Shown here in pieces: positions 7,847-15,928 of a DNA stretch of 64,000 bases. Source of the DNA: JAMCYG01 sp027365565. Lineage in GTDB: Archaea > Micrarchaeota > Micrarchaeia > Micrarchaeales > Micrarchaeaceae. A program made the position numbers and the translations under genes. The notes beneath the pieces were generated by a model, which was not told where the DNA came from, searched no databases, and was given only the letters and a program-made list of their open reading frames with translations. The stretch lies in the NCBI GenBank assembly GCA_027365565.1, contig DAHXMI010000006.1, positions 1-64,000 of the forward strand, written 5' to 3'. Position 1 is the first letter of the stretch, and each line of letters begins with the position of its first letter.

Positions 7847-7921
7847 CGGGTCCGGGGGGATTTGGACCCCCGACCTACTGGTTAAGAGCCAGCCGCTCTG
7901 ACCAAGCTGAGCTACGGGCCC
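7847..7921 (-). tRNA. tRNA-Lys (CTT) with two anomalous positions
   Basis: Minus strand: D arm GCTC/GAGC, anticodon stem GCTGG/CCAGT around CTCTTAA (anticodon CTT), T stem GGGGG/CCCCC. Two oddities stand out. The T loop reads TCCAAAT, so position 55 is C instead of the nearly universal U. In the acceptor GGGCCCG/CGGACCC, position 4 C faces A69. All other stems pair (27-43 is G-U). There is no intron. It may be a functional tRNA repaired by editing, a decaying copy, or an assembly error; see findings. Confidence 0.85.
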
Positions 7922-7952
7922 AAAATAAGTCACAGATACCTTATTCTCGCCA

Positions 7953-8378
7953 TTATTTATAACTATTCCCCTCCTGCGCCTTGCCATTTACGTACATCAG
8001 CAGCACAGAGAGAAGTATTATGAAATCGAGTATGGAACAGTAGATGCACACGTTTCCAAGCAGGAACATTGCAATAACAGAATAGAAAATCCCGACGACA
8101 CCAAATATGCCCCATACATTGGTGACAAAAGATAACTTCCTCATGTCTGCGAAAACGAACAGGTATAGTGCGACCATGGTCCATACGAGGCCTAGTGCCG
8201 CCAGCGGTACTCCAAAAACGTCCGAATACATGCTCTGTACTACTTTTGCACAGTTCACAATTCCGCTGATGCTCGGGCAGTATAAAGCAGCCGGGCTAAA
8301 ATGCACCACCACAAGGTAGGCCGCATCTATTATTCCGATGATAAGCAGGGTGAAAATCGCATTCCTGTATCCGTTCAG
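7953..8378 (-). CDS. VKOR-family thiol oxidoreductase with no standard start codon before its first membrane helix
   Basis: VKOR proteins are membrane enzymes that oxidise DsbA-like partners and pass electrons to quinone. All four catalytic cysteines are present: a loop pair (YCPSISGIVNC) and the CIYC pair near the end of the fourth helix. The family's first helix, seen as NAIFTLLIIGIIDAAYLVVV, is encoded upstream of the first standard start codon (a GTG at 8312). Going back in frame there is no ATG, GTG or TTG before the TGA at 8379-8381, which is the stop of the preceding gene. The first codon after that stop is CTG (8376-8378), which would give 141 aa. Identity is solid; the start is unresolved. 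Confidence 0.75.
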   Translation of the reverse strand: MNGYRNAIFTLLIIGIIDAAYLVVVHFSPAALYCPSISGIVNCAKVVQSMYSDVFGVPLAALGLVWTMVALYLFVFADMRKLSFVTNVWGIFGVVGIFYSVIAMFLLGNVCIYCSILDFIILLSVLLMYVNGKAQEGNSYK

Positions 8379-9695
8379 TCAAGCACCTTTGGCAAACTTC
8401 AGTATTATGTCATCGAATGACTTTCCTATCGGCCTAAGCTCGTAGTGTACCTGCACTATCGGCTTATTGGCCTTTATCACTGTGTTGAGGTCAGTAGGCG
8501 TAGCCGATACAATAACATCGCAATTTGCCATGTTCACTGTCCTCTCCAGGTCCTTTGTCTGCTTCGCCCCATATCCCATCGCCGGAAGTTCCTTCCCAAG
8601 GTGCGGATATTTTCTGTAAGTTTCAAGTATCTCACCTACGGCATACCTCTTCGCATCGACTACGCTGGCTGCCCTGTACTTCTTAACCGCCACGGTCCCT
8701 GCCCCTATCGGCATGCCTCCGTGCGTTATGGTGGGACCATCCTCAACCACAAGCACCCTCTTGCCCTTTATGCTGGAGGGATTATCCACCCATACCTCAG
8801 ATGCGGCGCGCATGATTCTCGCGTCCTTGTTTATGCTCTTGAGGTTCTTGATTACCTCATTAACATTCTTTTTCGGGGCAGAGTTCACCTTGTTTATCAA
8901 CAGCACGTCGGCCATCCTCGCGACCTCATTTCCAGGGTAGTAGCCTAGCTCATTCCCTGCCCTGAACGGGTCCGCTACCGTTATTAGCAGGTCTGGCTTG
9001 AAGAACGGCGCATCATTGTTTCCCCCGTCCCAGAGTATCACATCAGCCTCCTTTTCCGCCGCCTTGAGTATCATTCCGTAATCCACTCCTGAATACAATA
9101 CGAACCCATTCCTAATATGCGGCTCATAGTCCTCCCTCTCCTCTATAGTGCACTTGTACCTGTCGAGATCCGACAGCTTTGCAAACCTCTGCACTGCCTG
9201 GTCCTTCAATACGCCATATGGCATCGGGTGCCTGATTATAACTACCCTGAGCCCGTTGCTCCTCAGGGTTTTAGATATGTACCTTGACGTCTGACTTTTC
9301 CCACATCCAGTCCTTACAGCACATACAGCTATCAATGGCTTCGACGACTTTATCATCGCTTTCTTCGGCGCTATAATCCAGAAGTCGGCACCGTTCGCAT
9401 TTACCAGGCTGGCCTTGTCCATCACGGTCGAATACGGGAGATCGCTGTAGGCCATCACACAGATATCAGCCTTATACTTCCTTATCAGCTCCGGAAGCTC
9501 GGATTCGTCATATATCCTTATTCCATTCGGATATAGCTTCCCGCTCAGTTCCTTCGGATACATCCTATTGCTTATGTATGGTATCTGCGCAGCCGTGAAC
9601 GCAACTACCTTATACTCTAAGTTATCCTTGAAAATCACGTTGAAGTCATGGAAGTCCCTCCCAGCGGCGCCTATTATTATGACCCTCTTCTGCAT
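8379..9695 (-). CDS. Cyclic 2,3-diphosphoglycerate synthetase-like P-loop GTPase (COG2403)
   Basis: The N-terminal part starts RVIIIGAAGRDFHDFN and is Rossmann-like; a P-loop domain follows, with AVCAVRTGCGKSQTSRY as Walker A region and VILWDGGNNDAPFF as the nucleotide-switch region. This matches the family named after cyclic 2,3-diphosphoglycerate synthetase of Methanothermus fervidus, which makes a thermoprotectant or phosphate store. Many members in other archaea have no proven reaction, so the substrate is uncertain. The ATG at 9695 gives the family N-terminus and 438 aa. Its TGA directly abuts, in the same frame, the VKOR reading frame. Confidence 0.7.
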   Translation of the reverse strand: MQKRVIIIGAAGRDFHDFNVIFKDNLEYKVVAFTAAQIPYISNRMYPKELSGKLYPNGIRIYDESELPELIRKYKADICVMAYSDLPYSTVMDKASLVNANGADFWIIAPKKAMIKSSKPLIAVCAVRTGCGKSQTSRYISKTLRSNGLRVVIIRHPMPYGVLKDQAVQRFAKLSDLDRYKCTIEEREDYEPHIRNGFVLYSGVDYGMILKAAEKEADVILWDGGNNDAPFFKPDLLITVADPFRAGNELGYYPGNEVARMADVLLINKVNSAPKKNVNEVIKNLKSINKDARIMRAASEVWVDNPSSIKGKRVLVVEDGPTITHGGMPIGAGTVAVKKYRAASVVDAKRYAVGEILETYRKYPHLGKELPAMGYGAKQTKDLERTVNMANCDVIVSATPTDLNTVIKANKPIVQVHYELRPIGKSFDDIILKFAKGA

Positions 9696-9731
9696 CCCAC
9701 TCACCACACAGAACATATCATGAAAAATATA

Positions 9732-10784
9732 TCAATACAATGCACGGATGCCTTCGCGCCTGAACCTCTTTGGTCTGCCGCCTATAACAGGGATTCTGAC
9801 ACCGCAGTCTTTGCACATGTTCATGCTATCAAGCCTCCATTCGCTTAGGTACATACCTTTCCTTCCTATTACGAGCCCGCCGCACCCTGAGCAGTATGTG
9901 TTCTCATAGTCGTTAGCCGTGTTCCCAATGTAAACATAGTTAAGCCCGTTGCGTTTTGCAATTTTGTAGTGTGCTTCAAGCGCACCATATCCAGTAATCG
10001 GAAAATCGAGCATCTTGTAATCAGGATGGAACTGGGTAAAATGCACTGGTGTATCGGGGCCTAAATTGTCATATATCCATCCAGTAAGCCTCTCGCATTC
10101 TTCAACCGAGTCACCTACATGCGGTATTATCAGGTCCGTTATCTCGATATGCATCCCTGCCTTCTTAATCTCCACTAATGCACTCTTTATTGGTTCGTTC
10201 GATGTCACAATTTCGTACTTATTGGCAAATTTCTCATTCCCATTCCCCTTGAAATCCACAACTACGGCATCGATTAGACCTTTCATTGCATGCACTGCTT
10301 CTTTCGTAAGGTATCCATTCGTCACGAACAGGTTTTTGAGGCCTCTCGAGTGTGCCAATTCTGCCACATCAAGCGCGTATTCGATGAATATCGCAGGTTC
10401 GTTGTAAGTGTATGCTATGCTCCCAGCGCCGTTTTCTAGGGCAATCTCAACTATGCGCTCAGGTGTCATGTAGATCCCAGATACCTCTCGGCCCTTAGAG
10501 ATGTTATGGTTCTGGCAGAACATGCAACCGAAATTGCACGACGATGTGCCGATGCCGAGCACGTAAGTGCCTGGCATAAAATGGTTAAACGGCTTCTTCT
10601 CGATCGGGTCTACCTGCATTGCATTTATTTTTCCATAAGCGGAGAGTACCAATTTTCCATCGACATTCTTCCTAACAAAGCAGAAACCATACCCTCCTTC
10701 AGGTATCCTACACTGTCTGGCGCACGCCGTGCACTCGACCTTTTTCCCGGCCGTCCTGTGCCATAGCCTTGCTTCCGATTCCAT
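9732..10784 (-). CDS. amrS: AmmeMemoRadiSam-system radical SAM enzyme (AmrS-like)
   Basis: A radical SAM protein of the PflA-like AmrS family. The [4Fe-4S]-SAM site is CNFGCMFC (CX3CX2C), preceded by ECTACARQCRIPEGGYGFC, the N-terminal Cys-rich segment typical of AmrS. A C-terminal rubredoxin-like pair follows: YCSGCGGLVIGR and MCKDCG. The ATG at 10784 gives MESEARLWHRTAG and 350 aa. Family members usually pair with AMMECR1 (AmrA) and MEMO (AmrB) proteins; neither is in this window. The reaction is not established for most archaea. It is divergent from gyrB. Confidence 0.82.
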   Translation of the reverse strand: MESEARLWHRTAGKKVECTACARQCRIPEGGYGFCFVRKNVDGKLVLSAYGKINAMQVDPIEKKPFNHFMPGTYVLGIGTSSCNFGCMFCQNHNISKGREVSGIYMTPERIVEIALENGAGSIAYTYNEPAIFIEYALDVAELAHSRGLKNLFVTNGYLTKEAVHAMKGLIDAVVVDFKGNGNEKFANKYEIVTSNEPIKSALVEIKKAGMHIEITDLIIPHVGDSVEECERLTGWIYDNLGPDTPVHFTQFHPDYKMLDFPITGYGALEAHYKIAKRNGLNYVYIGNTANDYENTYCSGCGGLVIGRKGMYLSEWRLDSMNMCKDCGVRIPVIGGRPKRFRREGIRALY

Positions 10785-10942
10785 AAAACTAATCAGGTAA
10801 TTTTTTATATTTAACCCTTGCCGTTTACATGCGCCTAATATCAATCAAAAGGCATTTAAATGTGAAAATGAAATTAGTAACAGCGAGCAATTCTTCGATA
10901 GTAATTTTACGCAAAATCAAACGCAAACGGCTAATGGTTTTT

Positions 10943-12868
10943 ATGGAAGTTGGAGAGTATACAGCAAAAGACATAACGGTCCTTTCCGGCCCCCAGGGCA
11001 TAAGGAAAAGGCCTGCGATGTACATCGGGTCGACAGGCAGCCCGGGCTTTATCCACCTTCTTTATGAAGTGATAGACAATGCAGTAGACGAATCCCTTGG
11101 AGGGTACTGCAATAACATAAAGATAACGCTTACACGGGAGGATAACTGCGATGTCGCGGAAGTGGTGGATGATGGCAGGGGAATCCCTGTAGACATCATG
11201 GAGAAGGAAAATAAGCCTGCGCTTGAGGTAATAATGACATCGATACACGCCGGCGCAAAGTTCTCCAACAAGGTGTACAAGGTATCAGGCGGCCTTCACG
11301 GCGTCGGCCTGACCGTCGTAAACTCCCTATCTGAATACACTGTCGTTACAGTAAAGAAGGAAGGGAAGGTGTACAGGGAGACCTTCAGCAGAGGGCAGCC
11401 CACATCAGGTCTCGAAGCGATAGGCGAAGCGCCAAAGGGTGACACAGGCACCTCGATAAAGTTCAAGCCGGACACGGGCATATTTTCTGTCGACAGTTTC
11501 GATTCTATAGAACTTGACGAGAGGCTGCGCGATACTGCTTATCTGAACCCTGGCCTGAGCATCGTGTTTGTCGACGAGCGCAGCGACGAGCGGAAGGAAA
11601 TCAAGTACAAGTCTGAAAAGGGGCTGGGCGAATTCCTCGAATACCTGAGAAACGGCACGGAACAGGTCTCGAAGCCGATAAGCATATCGAAGGCCGTTGA
11701 CAACATCTCTGCGAACATAGTGTTCCAGTATGTGAAAAACTACAGCGAGAACGTCGTGTCGTTCGTAAACAACATAAGGACAAGGGAAGGCGGAGCGCAC
11801 GTCACGGGATTTCATGCTGCCATAACAAGGGCGGTAACAAACTATTTAGGCAAGAAGAACGGCAACGGGAACGGGTCGAAGAAGCCGCAGATTGCGGTTA
11901 CAGGGGAAGACACAAGGGAAGGGCTTATAGCGGTAATAAGCATACTCATGCAGAACCCTGAGTTTGAGGGCCAGACAAAGGAGAAGCTGGGCAGCGTAAA
12001 TGTGAAGAGCGTAGTGGATACCGTCCTGTACAGCGGCTTCAGCACGTTCCTCGAGGAGAATCCATCCGAAGCAAGCAGCATAATCGAGAAGGTGACGTCG
12101 GCTGCAGAAGCAAGGGAATCCGCCAGGCGCGCCAGGGACATGGCCAGAAAGAAGAGCGTGTTCGAAGGTACGCTGCTGCCCGGCAAGCTCGCCGACTGCA
12201 CAGTTTCAGATCCTGAAAAGACCGAGCTGTTCATAGTAGAAGGAAGGAGCGCAGCGGGCTCGTCCAAGGAGGGAAGGGACAGGTTGTATCAGGCAATACT
12301 ACCATTAAGGGGCAAGGTGCTGAACGTAGAAAAGGCAGGAATGGAGAAGATATTCAGCAACGCAGAGCTGCACGCTCTGGTCACAGCTCTTGGCACGGGG
12401 ATAGAAAGCACGTTCAACCCGGACAAGATAAGGTACAACAAAATCATACTGCTTACGGATGCAGACGTTGACGGCAGCCACATAAAGACGCTGCTGCTCA
12501 CCTTCCTGTATAGGTATATGCGCCCGCTGATCGAGAAGGGCCACGTGTACGTTGCCCAGCCGCCGCTCTACGGTATCACGCACGGAAAGGAAGTCACTTA
12601 CGTTTACACGGATGCAGAGCTTGAAAGCGTAATGCAGAAGTATGAGAGAAAGGCAACGATCCAGCGCTACAAGGGTCTTGGTGAAATGAACCCGGGCCAG
12701 CTCTGGGATACCACTATGGATCCTAGAGCCAGGGTGCTAAAGAGGGTTACAATAACGGACGCCCAGAAGGCTGATGCGCTGTTTGCCGTGCTCATGGGTG
12801 TAAACGTTGCGGAAAGGAGGAAATTCATCGAGGAGCACGCGACAGAGGTCTCGTTCCTCGATATATGA
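10943..12868 (+). CDS. gyrB: DNA gyrase subunit B
   Basis: ATPase subunit of DNA gyrase. The GHKL ATPase motifs are EVIDNAVDES, VDDGRGIPVD and SGGLHGVGLTVVNS; the TOPRIM motifs are EGRSAAGSS and DADVDGSHI; the C-terminal signature is QRYKGLGEMNPGQLW. About 640 aa is the short gyrB form without the enterobacterial insertion. Several in-frame ATGs exist upstream (10934 and earlier); I chose 10943 because the conserved GEYTAKDITVLSGPQGIRKR begins just after it. Gyrase is bacterial in origin and was acquired by several archaeal lineages. Together with gyrA, 13 bp downstream, it forms an operon. Confidence 0.95.
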   Translation: MEVGEYTAKDITVLSGPQGIRKRPAMYIGSTGSPGFIHLLYEVIDNAVDESLGGYCNNIKITLTREDNCDVAEVVDDGRGIPVDIMEKENKPALEVIMTSIHAGAKFSNKVYKVSGGLHGVGLTVVNSLSEYTVVTVKKEGKVYRETFSRGQPTSGLEAIGEAPKGDTGTSIKFKPDTGIFSVDSFDSIELDERLRDTAYLNPGLSIVFVDERSDERKEIKYKSEKGLGEFLEYLRNGTEQVSKPISISKAVDNISANIVFQYVKNYSENVVSFVNNIRTREGGAHVTGFHAAITRAVTNYLGKKNGNGNGSKKPQIAVTGEDTREGLIAVISILMQNPEFEGQTKEKLGSVNVKSVVDTVLYSGFSTFLEENPSEASSIIEKVTSAAEARESARRARDMARKKSVFEGTLLPGKLADCTVSDPEKTELFIVEGRSAAGSSKEGRDRLYQAILPLRGKVLNVEKAGMEKIFSNAELHALVTALGTGIESTFNPDKIRYNKIILLTDADVDGSHIKTLLLTFLYRYMRPLIEKGHVYVAQPPLYGITHGKEVTYVYTDAELESVMQKYERKATIQRYKGLGEMNPGQLWDTTMDPRARVLKRVTITDAQKADALFAVLMGVNVAERRKFIEEHATEVSFLDI

Positions 12869-12881
12869 TTGACGTGGTCAA

Positions 12882-15335
12882 ATGCCCGACATAATCGACA
12901 TACCGATAGAGAGCGAGATGCAGTCGGACTACATAGACTACGCCATGAGCGTCATAATAAGCAGGGCCCTGCCTGATGCTAGGGACGGCCTCAAACCAGT
13001 GCAGAGGAGGATACTCTATTCAATGCACAACCTCGGCAATACCCACAATCATCCAACGAAGAAGAGCGCTAGGATAGTTGGCGACGTGATAGGAAAATAC
13101 CACCCGCATGGAGACGTGGCAGTCTACGACACCATGGCAAGGATGGCGCAGAAGTTCACCATGAACCATACCCTGGTGGAGGGGCAGGGTAACATGGGAT
13201 CGATAGATGGTGATCCGCCAGCTGCGCAGAGATACACTGAGGTCAGGCTTGAAACGCTAGCAGAGGACATGCTTTCGGACCTGGACAAAGAGGCAGTTCC
13301 GTTCGTACCAAACTTCGACAACACCGAGACCGAGCCCGAAATACTACCAGGGAAGGTTCCGAACCTGCTGCTGAACGGCGCGTCAGGCATAGCGGTGGCT
13401 GTGGCAACAAGCATAATGCCCCACAATCTAAGGGAGCTGTGCAGCGCCATACTCGCTTACATAGAAAATCCGTCAATTGAGAATATCGAGCTGGTACGGC
13501 ACATAACCGGCCCGGATTTCCCGACTGGTGGCATCGTGTTCAACAACGAATCCCTTATGGCGTCATACCTTACTGGAAGGGGCTCAGTCACTATTAGGGG
13601 AGTTACCGAAGTGGAGGAGAATGGCCACAAGGACAGGATAGTGATAAAGGAGATACCGTACACGGTCAACAAGGCCGCGATGGTGGAGCAGATAGCGCGC
13701 CTGGCAAGGGAGAAGAGGCTGCCTGAGATATCCGGGGTCAAGGACGAAAGCAGTAAGGAAGGGATAAGGGTAACAGTGGACTTGAAGCAGGATGCGAACA
13801 CTGAATACGTGCTAAACATGCTGTACAAGCATACGCCGCTCCAGCTCACCCTCCCTATAGCGAACATAGCAGTGATAGGAAAGAGGCTGGTCACTCTCAA
13901 CCTGAAGCAATACATAAAAATATTCGTGGACCACAGGCTCGAATCGATAAAAGCGAGGACAAGGCATGAGCTAAAAGTCGCAGCGGACAGGCTCCACATA
14001 GTCGAGGGCCTTCTGATAGCAGTCAACGACATAGACCGCACCGTCGGAATAATAAAGGGCAGCGCTGACACGAAGGAGGCGAGAGCTAACCTCATGAGTG
14101 CATATTCCCTCTCAGAGAAGCAGGCTACCGCAATACTCGACATGAAACTGAGCAGGCTTACAAACCTCGAGACGGCATCACTCACTGCAGAGCACACGGA
14201 GCTGGAGGGGCAGATAAGCAGGTACAACATCATACTCGGGAGCGATTCTGAAGTGTACAAGATAATAGCTGAGGAAACCGCAGATATCAGGGACAGGTAT
14301 TCGAGAGACAGGAAGACAAAAGTTCAGGGCGACCTGTCCGACATAGAGATAACAAAGGAGAGCCTGGTAGTCGATGAGGAGATAAGCGTCATACTCACTG
14401 CGAACGGCTACCTGAAGAGGTTGCCTGCGAGTTCGTACAAGGAGCAGGATCGCGGAGGCCGCGGCGTAATAGCCATACAACCGAAGGAGGGCGACCGCGT
14501 AAAGCAGGTGCTGTACTGCATGTCGAAGGATTATCTGCTCATACTGACAAACATGGGTTCAGCATACTGGCTCAAGGCCTTCATGGTGCCAGAGGAGGGC
14601 AGGTACACCGCTGGCAAGGCCGCAGTCAACATGGTGAAACTCGAGGAAGGCGAGAAAATAGAGAAGATAGTCAACACACGCATCTTCGAAGGGAAGAGCA
14701 TGGCGTTTGTCACGCAGAAGGGCATAGTCAAGAGGGTGAGCGCCGAGGCATTCTCAAGGCCAAGATCGTCAGGCATAAGGGCCATAAACATGGACGAGGA
14801 CGACAGCCTAGTAGATGTATGTCTGTCTGACGGCAAGTCCGAACTATTCATATCGACGCGCAACGGAAAGGCGATAAGGTTCGATGAGAACCGCGTGAGG
14901 ACCATGGGAAGGAATGCCTATGGTGTGAGGGGCATAAAGCTTTCCGATGGTGACGTGGTCACAAACATAATTGAGACGAAGCCTGGGGACAAGATCGCTT
15001 CTATAACCGAGAACGGATTCGGCAAGGTCACCGAAGCCGACAAGTATAGGCTGCAGGGTCGCGGAGGCACAGGTGTGCTGAACATAAAGATAACACCGAA
15101 GACTGGCAGGCTGGTCAAGTCGATAAAGGTGTCTGAGGGCAACAGCGTCATAGTGATAAGCTCCGATGGAATAGCGATAAGGTTCTCCGTGTCAGATATA
15201 AGGGAAACGGGAAGGAGCGCTAGCGGAGTGAGACTGATGCGCCTGGCCAACGGCGCAAAGGTGGTCGATGCGCAGGAAATTCTCGGGCAGAAGTCGGACG
15301 GCAGCATCCCTGACGGCACTCCACAGCAGGACTGA
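12882..15335 (+). CDS. gyrA: DNA gyrase subunit A
   Basis: Breakage-reunion subunit. Catalytic Tyr118 lies in PAAQRYTEVRL, and the quinolone-pocket stretch is KYHPHGDVAVYD. The position matching E. coli Ser83 is Val here. The C-terminal half has the beta-pinwheel repeats and a GyrA-box-like EQDRGGRGVIA near residue 527, the element that wraps DNA and allows negative supercoiling. This argues for true gyrase rather than topoisomerase IV. 817 aa is a normal length. Unlike many archaea relying on Topo VI and reverse gyrase only, this organism can probably introduce negative supercoils. Confidence 0.95.
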   Translation: MPDIIDIPIESEMQSDYIDYAMSVIISRALPDARDGLKPVQRRILYSMHNLGNTHNHPTKKSARIVGDVIGKYHPHGDVAVYDTMARMAQKFTMNHTLVEGQGNMGSIDGDPPAAQRYTEVRLETLAEDMLSDLDKEAVPFVPNFDNTETEPEILPGKVPNLLLNGASGIAVAVATSIMPHNLRELCSAILAYIENPSIENIELVRHITGPDFPTGGIVFNNESLMASYLTGRGSVTIRGVTEVEENGHKDRIVIKEIPYTVNKAAMVEQIARLAREKRLPEISGVKDESSKEGIRVTVDLKQDANTEYVLNMLYKHTPLQLTLPIANIAVIGKRLVTLNLKQYIKIFVDHRLESIKARTRHELKVAADRLHIVEGLLIAVNDIDRTVGIIKGSADTKEARANLMSAYSLSEKQATAILDMKLSRLTNLETASLTAEHTELEGQISRYNIILGSDSEVYKIIAEETADIRDRYSRDRKTKVQGDLSDIEITKESLVVDEEISVILTANGYLKRLPASSYKEQDRGGRGVIAIQPKEGDRVKQVLYCMSKDYLLILTNMGSAYWLKAFMVPEEGRYTAGKAAVNMVKLEEGEKIEKIVNTRIFEGKSMAFVTQKGIVKRVSAEAFSRPRSSGIRAINMDEDDSLVDVCLSDGKSELFISTRNGKAIRFDENRVRTMGRNAYGVRGIKLSDGDVVTNIIETKPGDKIASITENGFGKVTEADKYRLQGRGGTGVLNIKITPKTGRLVKSIKVSEGNSVIVISSDGIAIRFSVSDIRETGRSASGVRLMRLANGAKVVDAQEILGQKSDGSIPDGTPQQD

Positions 15336-15394
15336 ACGCCGCAAGCAACAATATTAAGCTTTCACCCAAATTGGTAATATCGGTGTGGAGGCGA

Positions 15395-15907
15395 ATGATA
15401 ACAGTACTTGTAATAGGCAGATGCGCCAGAGAGGTCATAACAGACATATGCATGACGTCGAGGGCGTTCGGCGCGTCTAAGGTTGCGTTTACTTGCAAGA
15501 AAGACAAGGCAGTTGCAAGGATGATAGGTAGGATATCAAGAGAGTGGGGCGGCAAGTTCTCTATATCGTTCGGCGCCGACTACAAGAAAATGATGGGAAA
15601 CTCGCCAAACTACAAGACAGTATTCCTTACGCAGTACGGCCTGCCGGTGGAAAAGGTTAAGCACTCGCTAAGAACTTACAAGAATGTCATGCTTGTAGTC
15701 GCCTCCTCGGAAGATTACACCATGCGCCTAATACAATCAGCCGACTTCAACGTATCAATAACCACCCAGCCCCACAGCAGCGTGTCTGCAATAGCTGTGT
15801 TCCTGCATACCTACTTCGACGGCAGGGAGAACGCGATGCAATTCGAGAATGCCCGAATGAAGGTAATACCATCCGAGCGCGGAATGAAAGTGCAGAAGGG
15901 CAAATAG
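15395..15907 (+). CDS. trm56: tRNA (cytidine(56)-2'-O)-methyltransferase
   Basis: aTrm56 methylates the ribose of C56 in the T loop of archaeal tRNAs. The SPOUT-type fold is visible: ITVLVIGRCAREVITDI with DICMTSRAFGASKV, then FLTQYGLPVEKV and the knotted C-terminal part MLVVASSEDYTMRLI. The SRAFGA segment is characteristic. The ATG at 15395 has GTGGAGG upstream as a good ribosome binding site, giving 170 aa; the longer frame from 15371 is less likely. It follows gyrA on the same strand after a 59-bp gap. Confidence 0.85.
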   Translation: MITVLVIGRCAREVITDICMTSRAFGASKVAFTCKKDKAVARMIGRISREWGGKFSISFGADYKKMMGNSPNYKTVFLTQYGLPVEKVKHSLRTYKNVMLVVASSEDYTMRLIQSADFNVSITTQPHSSVSAIAVFLHTYFDGRENAMQFENARMKVIPSERGMKVQKGK

Positions 15908-15928
15908 CGCACGGTATTTGATACAGCG

